A stretch of DNA of 5,798 nucleotides from Caulobacteraceae bacterium (GCA_020852035.1 JADZBR010000298.1:1-5798), one strand, 5' to 3'; counted from the first letter of the stretch, positions 1-4,955 are shown. A program made the numbers and translations. The notes: a model not told the origin generated them from the letters alone.

Positions 1-1538
1 GCCGTCTCGCGGTCCTCGACGATGGCCGGGCGGCCCTCGGCGATGGCGTCGGCGGCGTCCAGCGGGCCGCCGAGGTTCACCTGGGCGCCGATGCCGAACA
101 CCAGGCTGGGCTCGGCGTAGCCGGCGACGGCCACCGGGCTGGCCACGATCCCCTGGCGCGGCGCCAGAGTGTTGGCGCGCATCGCCTCCACCGTTCTCTG
201 CGAGACCCACAGCGGCGAGAGGCCCGGCGCGAGGCTGGCCGCCAGCACCCCGTGACCGGCGATCCCCAGGGCCAGCGCCGCGCCCAGGCCGCGGGCGGCG
301 CGATGGCGCAGTTGCAGCACCGCCCCGGCGATCCCGGCGGCGGCCAGCAGGGTCGCGGCGATGGCGGCGGGCAACACGTCGGGCGCGTCGCCGAACTGGG
401 CCAGCAGCGCGACCACGACGCCGGCCAGGGCGAGGGCGACGAGGACGGCCAGGCCCGCGCCGATCCATCGCGGCCAGCGGGCCAGAGGCTGGGCGAGCGC
501 GGCGGCCATCAGCCAGGCGAGGGCGCCGTAGAGCGGCAGGGGGTAGTGGACGAGCTTGGTGGGCAGGAGCTCGAACATCAGCCAGCCGGGGATCAGCCAG
601 CAGAGCGCGAAGCGCACGCCGGGTTCGCCGCGCCGCGTCCAGCCGACCCAGAGCGCCGCGGGCAGGAGCAGCGTGGCGGGAAACAGCAGCACGGGGGCCA
701 GCAGGGTGTGCAGCCCCGGCGGCGCGCCGTGGGTCTCGTGGCCGCCGACCAGCTTGGGCGCCAGATCGCCGCCGAAGGCCGTGGTCCAGAAGGCGCCGTC
801 GGTGGCGACGGTCACCGCCACCGCCCAGGGGCCGACGATGCCGAGGATGGCGATCAGGCCCCAACCCCAGCCGAGCTTGCGCACCCAGGCGCGGTCGCGG
901 TCGACCAGCACCAGGGCGATCAGGGCCAGGGCGACGACCAGCGGGCCGACGGGGCCCTTCACCAGCGCCGCGCCGGCGATGCCGAGCCAGAGGAAGGCCC
1001 GCGCGGGCCGCCCGGCCAGCGGGCCCTCGCGCGCCTGATTGTAGAGGCGGCCAAGGGCGGCCAGCGCCAGGGTGGTCAGGCCGCAGAGCACCGCGTCGGT
1101 CTTGGCGATGAAGGCTTCGGTGGAGAGCAGCATGCTGGCGACCAGGATGGCGCCGGCCAGGAAGCCGGCCCGGTCGCCGAAGAAACTGCGCGCGCCCCAG
1201 CCGCAGGCCCAGGCGGCCAGCATGGCCCCCAGCAGCGAAGGGATGCGGTAGGCCCAGATCTCCCGCGCCTCGGGGGAGGAGAGCGCGGCCACGCTGGCGG
1301 CCTGCAGCCAGTGGATGCCCACCGGCTTCTTGAACCTGGGCTCATCGAGGAAGCGGATGACCACATAGTCGCCGCTCTGCAGCATCTGGGCGCTGGCCTG
1401 GGCGAAGCGGCTCTCGTCGCGGTCCAGCGGCGGCATGGCGAAGACGCCCGGCAGGCCGGCGATCAGCGCGATCAGCGCCGCCAGCGCCGGGCCGCGCCAA
1501 CCGGCGCACCAAGCCTCGACTCGCGTCTGCAGGGTCAT
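1..1538 (-). CDS. GT39-family (ArnT/PMT-like) membrane glycosyltransferase, 3' end cut by window
   Basis: The frame is open from the ATG at 1538 to the window edge: 512 codons and no stop, so the C-terminus is missing. The family transfers a sugar from a polyprenyl-phosphate donor to an acceptor (lipid A, protein or glycan) on the periplasmic side of the inner membrane. Visible hallmarks are a first membrane helix (about residues 17-35) followed by the catalytic-loop motif DRDESRFAQAS (39-49), then FKKPVGIHWLQ (69-79) and AKTDAV (145-150). Many further helices follow (about 100-115, 124-140, 182-212, 226-245, 278-299, 308-323, 333-350, 358-381, 388-408, 417-437). TKLVHYPLPLYGALA (327-341) is typical of ArnT-like proteins. 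A hydrophilic periplasmic C-terminal part begins near 440. The start fits the first helix and has no clear Shine-Dalgarno; a -10-like element lies 7 nt upstream. Divergent from a GT2 polyprenyl-phosphate glycosyltransferase that probably makes its donor. Sugar and acceptor cannot be read from the sequence. Confidence 0.93.
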   Translation of the reverse strand, partial: MTLQTRVEAWCAGWRGPALAALIALIAGLPGVFAMPPLDRDESRFAQASAQMLQSGDYVVIRFLDEPRFKKPVGIHWLQAASVAALSSPEAREIWAYRIPSLLGAMLAAWACGWGARSFFGDRAGFLAGAILVASMLLSTEAFIAKTDAVLCGLTTLALAALGRLYNQAREGPLAGRPARAFLWLGIAGAALVKGPVGPLVVALALIALVLVDRDRAWVRKLGWGWGLIAILGIVGPWAVAVTVATDGAFWTTAFGGDLAPKLVGGHETHGAPPGLHTLLAPVLLFPATLLLPAALWVGWTRRGEPGVRFALCWLIPGWLMFELLPTKLVHYPLPLYGALAWLMAAALAQPLARWPRWIGAGLAVLVALALAGVVVALLAQFGDAPDVLPAAIAATLLAAAGIAGAVLQLRHRAARGLGAALALGIAGHGVLAASLAPGLSPLWVSQRTVEAMRANTLAPRQGIVASPVAVAGYAEPSLVFGIGAQVNLGGPLDAADAIAEGRPAIVEDRET

Positions 1539-1545
1539 GGGGGCT

Positions 1546-1553
1546 CAGATAGC
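1546..1553 (-). promoter_or_regulatory. Candidate -10 element for the GT39 gene
   Basis: Read on the minus strand, GCTATCTG matches the GCTA core of the Caulobacter sigma-73 -10 consensus (GCTANAWC). Only 7 nt (AGCCCCC) separate it from the GT39 ATG, so transcription would begin at or next to the start codon. No convincing -35 element is seen at the expected spacing, so this is a weak prediction. Confidence 0.3.
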
Positions 1554-1599
1554 ACGAACGTTCACCGCGCCGAGATTCCCGCCCAAGCCTTTCCTGTTC

Positions 1600-1607
1600 A
1601 GGAGAGG
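1600..1607 (+). promoter_or_regulatory. Strong Shine-Dalgarno AGGAGAGG not placed for the GT2 start
   Basis: AGGAGAGG is the best ribosome binding site in the GT39/GT2 intergenic region. It lies 6 nt upstream of a TTG at 1614, which opens a 25-codon frame ending at 1691. It is 13 nt from the TTG at 1621, which is in the GT2 frame, and more than 60 nt from the likely GT2 ATG codons at 1672 and 1684. Either it serves a leader peptide, or the GT2 protein has an N-terminal extension from TTG 1621, or it is chance. Confidence 0.4.
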
Positions 1608-1613
1608 CGTTCG

Positions 1614-1691
1614 TTGAAGCTTGGACGCGCCCCGCGGCGGAACCGATTTCCACTTCCGCCTGACGCGCTTTATGAGCGGATACATGGCTGA
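1614..1691 (+). CDS. Possible 25-residue leader peptide overlapping the GT2 start
   Basis: The TTG at 1614 sits 6 nt after GGAGAGG and begins a basic peptide (MKLGRAPRRNRF...), with six arginines and one lysine. It ends at a TGA (1689-1691) that overlaps the GT2 ATG at 1684 by 8 nt, a geometry that permits translational coupling. Against it: the same frame is open far upstream as antisense to the GT39 gene, so openness alone means little, and no known leader peptide is recognised. Confidence 0.25.
   Translation: MKLGRAPRRNRFPLPPDALYERIHG
1636..1660. repeat. Inverted repeat GGCGGAA-N11-TTCCGCC
   Basis: A perfect 7-bp inverted repeat with an 11-nt loop lies between the Shine-Dalgarno at 1600 and the GT2 start. 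The text GGAACCGATTTCCACTTCCG inside and around it resembles, from memory, short palindromic intergenic repeats that recur in alphaproteobacterial genomes. It could be such a dispersed repeat, an operator for the divergent pair, or an RNA hairpin in the GT2 leader. That it looks like an intergenic repeat argues against translation of GT2 from TTG 1621. Confidence 0.55.
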
Positions 1692-2409
1692 TGCGCCCGA
1701 CATTTCCGTGGTCGTTCCGGTGTTCGACGAGGAAGGCGCCGCGCCTGCCCTGGCGCGGGAGATCGCCGCCGCCTTCGCGGGCCGCGCCTTCGAGATCGTC
1801 TTCGTCGACGACGCCAGCCGCGACGGCACGGTCGCGGCGCTATCGGCGCTGAAGGCGGAGATCCCGCAGCTGCGCCTCTTGCGCCACGCGAAGAACTCCG
1901 GCCAGAGCCGGGCGGTGCGCTCGGGCGTCCTGGGCGCGCGGGGCGCGGTGGTGGTCACGCTCGACGGCGACGGCCAGAACGATCCGGCCGACGGTCCGCG
2001 GCTGGTGGACGCCCTGCTGGCGGGGCCGCCGACGCTCGCCCTGGTCGGCGGCGAGCGGGTCAAGCGCCAGGACAGCCAGGCCAAGAAATGGGCCTCCAAG
2101 ATCGGCAACGGCGTGCGCCGGCGGCTGCTCAAGGACACCGCCAACGACACTGGCTGCGGGCTGAAGGTCTTCCGCCGCGAGGCGTTCCTGCGGCTGCCCT
2201 ACTTCGATCACCTTCACCGCTTCCTGCCGGCGCTGATGCTGCGCGAGGGCTATGAGGTGGCGTTCCAGCCGGTGAACCATCGGGCGCGGGAGACCGGGCG
2301 CTCGAAGTACACCAACCTCGGCCGGCTGATGGCCTCGGCCTCGGACCTGCTGGGCGTGATGTGGCTCAACACCCGCTCGCGGCTGCCGGGCGCGGTGAGC
2401 GAGGTCTAA
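1684..2409 (+). CDS. GT2 polyprenyl (dolichyl)-phosphate glycosyltransferase, DPM1-like
   Basis: A 241-residue cytoplasmic or membrane-associated GT-A fold enzyme predicted to transfer a nucleotide-activated sugar to polyprenyl phosphate. Motifs in order: VVVPVFDEE (9-17, nucleotide-sugar binding strand), VDDASRDGT (41-49), GQSRAVRSG (73-81), the metal-binding DGDGQNDP (94-101, with the D-x-D), NDTGCGLKVFRRE (154-166), HRFLPALMLREGYEV (178-192) and RETGRSKYTN (202-211). The length matches DPM1-type enzymes, and the C-terminal transmembrane pair of the GtrB/ArnC type is absent. Start: ATG 1684 gives the family-like N-terminus (MADAPDISVVVPV). ATG 1672 would add four residues and TTG 1621 twenty-one; none has an ideal ribosome binding site, and 1684 has only GAGCGGA nearby. 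Divergent from the GT39 gene, which most likely consumes its product. The sugar (mannose, glucose, GlcNAc or other) cannot be decided. Confidence 0.92.
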   Translation: MADAPDISVVVPVFDEEGAAPALAREIAAAFAGRAFEIVFVDDASRDGTVAALSALKAEIPQLRLLRHAKNSGQSRAVRSGVLGARGAVVVTLDGDGQNDPADGPRLVDALLAGPPTLALVGGERVKRQDSQAKKWASKIGNGVRRRLLKDTANDTGCGLKVFRREAFLRLPYFDHLHRFLPALMLREGYEVAFQPVNHRARETGRSKYTNLGRLMASASDLLGVMWLNTRSRLPGAVSEV

Positions 2410-2442
2410 CCGGGACTCGACAGAGGGCCCGCGAATCGGGAA

Positions 2443-2469
2443 CCTCACCCGTTGGTCTTTCGGGGGAGG
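2443..2469 (+). promoter_or_regulatory. Hairpin overlapping the ribosome binding site of the next gene
   Basis: CCTCACCCG (2443-2451) pairs with CGGGGGAGG (2461-2469) over a 9-nt loop: eight of nine pairs, with one A-G mismatch. The right arm contains most of the purine-rich ribosome binding site of the membrane protein that starts at 2479. The stem could limit translation of that gene or attenuate transcripts from the GT2 gene. There is no T-tract, so it is not a classic intrinsic terminator. Confidence 0.45.
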
Positions 2470-2478
2470 GGCCCAGAA

Positions 2479-2901
2479 ATGTTCGCCGCGTTCCCGCTGC
2501 TCGTCCTGCCGGTGCTGATCTACAACGTGATCGCCTTGGCCCTGCCCGGCGCGTTCGGCGGCGACGCCACCGCGCGCATGGCCGAGGTGGTGTTCGACAT
2601 CCCGATGGCCTCCAGCGCCAGCTGGCAGGTGACCATTGGCGACCTGCTGCTGGCCGCCTCGCTGATCGTGCTATTTGTCGAACTGCTGAAGTCGACCACC
2701 AGCCGCAAGCTGGCGATCATCAATCACGGCCTGTCGCTGCTGCTGTTCATCGTCTGCCTGGTGGAGCTGCTGCTCGCCCCGGCGTTCGCGACCTCGACCT
2801 TCTTCCTGATCACCCTGATGGTGCTGCTCGATGTGCTCGCCGGCTTCATCGTCACCATCGTCTCGGCGCGGCGGGACATCGACTTCGCCCAGGACATGTG
2901 A
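2479..2901 (+). CDS. Conserved four-helix integral membrane protein of unknown function
   Basis: A 140-residue protein with four strongly hydrophobic segments at about residues 5-24, 53-71, 79-101 and 106-130. A short soluble loop (25-50) follows helix 1, and the tail is charged (RRDIDFAQDM, 131-140). The segments VTIGDLLLAASLIVLFVELLK (51-71), INHGLSLLLFIVCLVELLL (81-99) and ATSTFFLITLMVLLDVLAGF (104-123) resemble, from memory, an uncharacterised inner-membrane family common in Caulobacterales and Rhodobacterales. No catalytic motif is seen. The ATG at 2479 is chosen because GGGGGAGGGG (2462-2471) lies 7 nt upstream; a TTG at 2452 in the same frame falls in the loop of the preceding hairpin and would translate the ribosome binding site. 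It follows the GT2 gene by 69 bp and may be co-transcribed with it, but a link to glycosylation is only positional. Confidence 0.88.
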   Translation: MFAAFPLLVLPVLIYNVIALALPGAFGGDATARMAEVVFDIPMASSASWQVTIGDLLLAASLIVLFVELLKSTTSRKLAIINHGLSLLLFIVCLVELLLAPAFATSTFFLITLMVLLDVLAGFIVTIVSARRDIDFAQDM

Positions 2902-2925
2902 CTCCCTCTGCGCCGCCGAGGGGAG
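2902..2925 (+). terminator. Possible weak hairpin terminator after the membrane protein
   Basis: Immediately after the TGA, CTCCCTC (2902-2908) can pair with GAGGGGAG (2918-2925) with one bulged G and a 9-nt loop. No T-run follows, so intrinsic termination is uncertain. Its place at a convergent gene junction fits a 3'-end structure. Confidence 0.3.
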
Positions 2926-2934
2926 GGCGCGGCC

Positions 2935-3003
2935 TCAGGTGAGGACCGTGAACACCAGGGTGCAGAGCGTCACGTCGATGATGCGGTGGAGCAGCAGGAG
3001 CAC
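2935..3003 (-). CDS. Possible 22-residue hydrophobic small protein
   Basis: The GTG at 3003 opens a 22-codon frame ending in TGA at 2935. The peptide (VLLLLHRIIDVTLCTLVFTV, then LT; the first residue would be Met) is hydrophobic almost throughout and could form one membrane-spanning helix. GAAAGG lies 7 nt upstream of the GTG, a good ribosome binding site. It would be the last gene of the leftward phaR operon, 55 bp after the 113-residue protein. No known family is recognised, and a frame this short can arise by chance. Confidence 0.33.
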   Translation of the reverse strand: MLLLLHRIIDVTLCTLVFTVLT

Positions 3004-3037
3004 GGTCGGGCCTTTCGGTCGTATGGTTGACGACCGT
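3002..3037. repeat. Nested inverted repeats ACGGTCG / CGGTCG with CGACCGT
   Basis: CGGTCG (3016-3021) and CGACCG (3031-3036) form a perfect 6-bp inverted repeat with a 9-nt loop. An upstream copy, ACGGTCG (3002-3008), is also a perfect 7-bp complement of CGACCGT (3031-3037). The two left arms can thus compete for one right arm, which allows two alternative hairpins. On the minus strand the structure lies just past the 3' end of the 113-residue gene and just before the small hydrophobic ORF, suggesting a 3'-end structure or a control element for that ORF. No T-tract follows on either strand. Confidence 0.4.
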
Positions 3038-3058
3038 TAAGCAAGGACCGCGCCAGTC

Positions 3059-3400
3059 TCAGATCTCGGTCTTGGCCGCCCTGCCCGCCGGTGGCCGGCG
3101 GTCGGCCGGGCCGGAGTATTCCGTCTTCTTGTAGGCCGACCGCGCCGCGTCCAGCGCCGGGGCGCCGGCGCGCAGGCCGCGCTTCTGGCCCGGCTGGCCG
3201 AGCAACTGGGCGGCGAAGGCCAAGGCTCCGTCGGAAGCCGCCTTGGGTTCGCGCGGTGCGGCTGCAGGTTCCGGTTCGCTCTCGGCGACGGCGGGCAGGT
3301 TCGCCGGCAGGCCGTCGTCGCCGGTCGGCGCACGGCGCTCGCGGCCGGACCGGCGTTGCGGCCCACGGACGGCGCGAAGCGGGTCGATCGGGTCGGACAT
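3059..3400 (-). CDS. 113-residue hypothetical protein, disordered N-terminal half
   Basis: A small soluble protein with no signal peptide or membrane helix. Residues 1-55 are charged and rich in Pro, Ala, Glu and Arg (PRREP-like low complexity), so probably disordered. Residues 58-113 look structured or motif-like: GALAFAAQLLGQPGQKRGLR (58-77), then LDAARSAYKKTEYSG (83-97), ADRRPPAGR (99-107) and the ending KTEI. From memory, similar short C-termini occur in Caulobacterales hypothetical proteins; no function is known to me. Codon use agrees with a real gene. The ATG at 3400 is preferred; the frame continues open upstream but would overlap the methyltransferase. No clear Shine-Dalgarno precedes it; a 9-bp hairpin ends directly against the start codon. 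It follows the methyltransferase by 67 bp on the same strand, so it is likely in the phaR operon. Confidence 0.8.
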   Translation of the reverse strand: MSDPIDPLRAVRGPQRRSGRERRAPTGDDGLPANLPAVAESEPEPAAAPREPKAASDGALAFAAQLLGQPGQKRGLRAGAPALDAARSAYKKTEYSGPADRRPPAGRAAKTEI

Positions 3401-3425
3401 GACCCGGTCAGCATAGGACCGGGCC
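3401..3425 (-). promoter_or_regulatory. 9-bp hairpin abutting the start codon of the 113-residue gene
   Basis: In minus-strand RNA, GGCCCGGUC pairs with GACCGGGUC across a 7-nt loop: nine pairs including one G-U. The 3' arm ends at the base before the ATG at 3400 and takes the place where a ribosome binding site would be. It may restrict initiation, make translation dependent on upstream ribosomes, or attenuate transcription between the methyltransferase and this gene. There is no T-tract. Confidence 0.45.
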
Positions 3426-3467
3426 CTGAAGGAAGGGCTGCCGTCGATGCGCGGCGCTGGCCGAAGG

Positions 3468-4283
3468 CTAAGGGGCCTGGCCTGGTCTCGCCCGCAACAC
3501 GGCCAAGGCTTGGGTCGGCGCCTCGCGTCCGCTGGGCTCGATTGCCAGGACGTCGAAATGCGGCCCGGCGAGCTGCGAAAAATGCCGCCGGCTGGTCCAG
3601 GCGGACATATAGTTCGACCCCTCGAGGGCGTCGTTGAGCACCGCGTAGTCGCGTGTCTGCAAGGCGCCGGCGACGCCGGGCGGCGCCCAGGCGGCGGCGT
3701 AGTCCTCGTCATGGAAGCTCACCAGCGCCACCCCGCCAGGACGGAGCACGCGCGCGATCTCCGCCAGCCATGAGCGGGTCTGCGGCTCGCGCAGGTGGGT
3801 GACAACCGAATATGCGTAGGCCAGGTCGACGGAGCCGGAGGCGATCGTTGTCGGCGGCTTCAGGCGGTTCACCAGAAAGCGGCCGGGCAGCTTGGTCTGG
3901 CACCACGCGACCAGCGCGCGATTTATGTCCGACCCCAGAAAGCTGCCGCCGGCGGCGATCACGTCCGGCGCGAGCCAGCGCGCGATACGCCCGCAGCCGC
4001 AGCCCAGGTCCCAGACATCCAGCGCCGAGGAGAGGTCCAGGCCGGCGCTTTCGGCGGCGTTTCGGAACCGAGCCGCGTCGGCTTTGCCGCGTTCGGAGAA
4101 CCAGGCTTCATCGGCCGTGCCGCTGACCAGCACCCGCAGTTCGGCCGGCGGCATCGGCCGGCCATCGTCGATGGATTTGCCGGCCGCCAGCGCGAGCCGC
4201 CGCTCGACCCGGCGGTGCATCGGCCCGATCAGGCCGCTGAGTTCATAGCCCCGATGGACGATGCGGCGCAGCGTGTCGCGCAT
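3468..4283 (-). CDS. Class I SAM-dependent methyltransferase
   Basis: A 271-residue soluble protein with a Rossmann-type methyltransferase core (about residues 86-190). Motif I is VWDLGCGCGRIARWL (90-104), which binds S-adenosylmethionine. FLGSDINRALVAW (115-127) follows, with the acidic residue (D119) expected to hold the ribose. Then SVDLAYAYSVVTHL (151-164, motif IV region) and EIARVLRPGGVALVSFHDED (175-194) complete the core. The N-terminal 85 residues form a basic, probably helical cap (MRDTLRRIVHRGYELSGLIG...). The pattern matches the broad Methyltransf_11/25 families, which act on many small molecules, lipids and sugars; the substrate is unknown. The start at 4283 lies 13 bp after the phaR stop, without a strong ribosome binding site, which suggests translational coupling to phaR. 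A role in PHA metabolism would be inference from position only. Confidence 0.9.
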   Translation of the reverse strand: MRDTLRRIVHRGYELSGLIGPMHRRVERRLALAAGKSIDDGRPMPPAELRVLVSGTADEAWFSERGKADAARFRNAAESAGLDLSSALDVWDLGCGCGRIARWLAPDVIAAGGSFLGSDINRALVAWCQTKLPGRFLVNRLKPPTTIASGSVDLAYAYSVVTHLREPQTRSWLAEIARVLRPGGVALVSFHDEDYAAAWAPPGVAGALQTRDYAVLNDALEGSNYMSAWTSRRHFSQLAGPHFDVLAIEPSGREAPTQALAVLRARPGQAP

Positions 4284-4296
4284 GGACGGCGAGCGC

Positions 4297-4908
4297 TCAG
4301 CCTTTCGACGCCAGTTTCTCGATCTGGGCCTGCATCTCCTCCATGCGGCGGCGCAGTTCGGCCAGGGCTTCGTCGTCCCCCGGGGCGGCCGTCGGGACGG
4401 ATTTGGCCGGCGGCGGCTCCGGCGCGCGGGCGGGAGGCGTGAAAGCGAAGGGCGAGAACATCTTCATCGCCCGGTCGAACATGGCGATGTTCTGGCGCAC
4501 CTGCTCCTCGATCAGCGCGGTTCCGGCGGGCGTGCCCATCTGGCCGAACTGGGCGCGCAGACGCTCCTGCTGCTCGGCGAAGCCGGCCAGGGACATTTCC
4601 AGGTAGCTGGGCAGGAGGGCCTGCATGGAGTTTCCGTAGAAGCTGATCAGCTGGCGCAGGAACTGGATCGGCAGCAGGTTCTGGCCGCTCGATTCTTCCT
4701 CGAAGACGATCTGGGTCAGCACCTTGCGGGTGATGTCCTCGTTGGTCTTGGCGTCGTAGACCACGAAGTCGACGCCGTCCTTCACCATCTTCGCCAGGTC
4801 CTCCAGCGTGATGTAGGTGGAGGAGGCTTTGTTGTAGAGTCGCCGGTTGGCGTACTTCTGGATGACGACCCGCTCGTCCTTGCCGGCGGGTTCGGCCGCT
4901 TCAGCCAT
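4297..4908 (-). CDS. phaR: PhaR, polyhydroxyalkanoate synthesis repressor
   Basis: A 203-residue transcriptional regulator. In this family PhaR represses phasin and other PHA genes and is released from DNA when it binds nascent PHA granules. Residues 13-71 are the PHB/PHA accumulation regulator DNA-binding domain: RVVIQKYANRRLYNKASSTY (13-32), ITLEDLAKMVKDGVDFVVYD (33-52), then AKTNEDITRKVLTQIVFEEE (53-72). Residues 78-150 are the accumulation-regulatory domain (LLPIQFLRQLISFYGNSMQALLP, 78-100; SYLEMSLAGFAEQQERLR, 101-118). A Pro/Ala-rich linker (155-177) leads to a short coiled-coil tail (180-200). The length is normal for alphaproteobacterial PhaR. The ATG at 4908 has AAGGA 9 nt upstream. 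It is divergent from phaA across 159 bp, which holds PhaR-like operator sites, and heads a likely operon with the methyltransferase and the 113-residue protein. Confidence 0.97.
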   Translation of the reverse strand: MAEAAEPAGKDERVVIQKYANRRLYNKASSTYITLEDLAKMVKDGVDFVVYDAKTNEDITRKVLTQIVFEEESSGQNLLPIQFLRQLISFYGNSMQALLPSYLEMSLAGFAEQQERLRAQFGQMGTPAGTALIEEQVRQNIAMFDRAMKMFSPFAFTPPARAPEPPPAKSVPTAAPGDDEALAELRRRMEEMQAQIEKLASKG

Positions 4909-4944
4909 TCAAACTTGTCCTTCGCAGGTGCGTATCCGCCCTTG

Positions 4945-4955
4945 TTGCGGCGCAG
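4945..4955. promoter_or_regulatory. Candidate PhaR operator, phaR-proximal (TTGC-N3-GCAG)
   Basis: TTGCGGCGCAG differs by one base from the CTGC-N3-GCAG palindrome reported, as I recall, for PhaR of Paracoccus and Rhodobacter. It overlaps by two bases the minus-strand -10-like TGATACT (4954-4960), so binding here could make phaR autoregulated, as known for other PhaR proteins. Confidence 0.45.

Noticed and set aside
1596..1612. Two GTTC repeats suggesting a LexA (SOS) box, with a GAACGTTC palindrome nearby at 1556-1563
   Set aside because: The alphaproteobacterial LexA box is GTTC-N7-GTTC; here the spacer is 9. The GAACGTTC palindrome lacks the needed spacing, and no SOS gene is present.
1621..1683. 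N-terminal extension of the GT2 enzyme from TTG 1621
   Set aside because: The extra 21 residues do not resemble the family N-terminus, the Shine-Dalgarno would be 13 nt away, and the stretch contains a palindromic intergenic-like repeat.
252..1691. A 479-codon open frame on the plus strand
   Set aside because: It is antisense to the GT39 gene, has no strong domain, and is Gly/Gln/Arg/Ala-rich as expected for the complement of GC-rich coding DNA. The minus-strand frame shows clear family motifs and membrane helices.
1840..2448. Minus-strand open frame opposite the GT2 gene
   Set aside because: Low-complexity Arg/Gln/His composition and no motif; it is the antisense shadow of a well-supported glycosyltransferase.
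2361..2942. A 193-codon plus-strand frame across the GT2 end and the membrane protein
   Set aside because: Wrong frame relative to the hydrophobic helices, Arg/Ala-rich composition, and it spans two real genes and their intergenic hairpin.
3401..3712. Upstream extension of the 113-residue protein to about 217 residues
   Set aside because: The extension overlaps the methyltransferase in another frame and reads as Pro/Arg/Ser-rich shadow sequence; the ATG at 3400 gives a compact protein outside that gene.
3795..4442. Plus-strand frames opposite the methyltransferase and phaR, including 4261-4980
   Set aside because: Both are antisense to genes with unmistakable family motifs and show no domain of their own.
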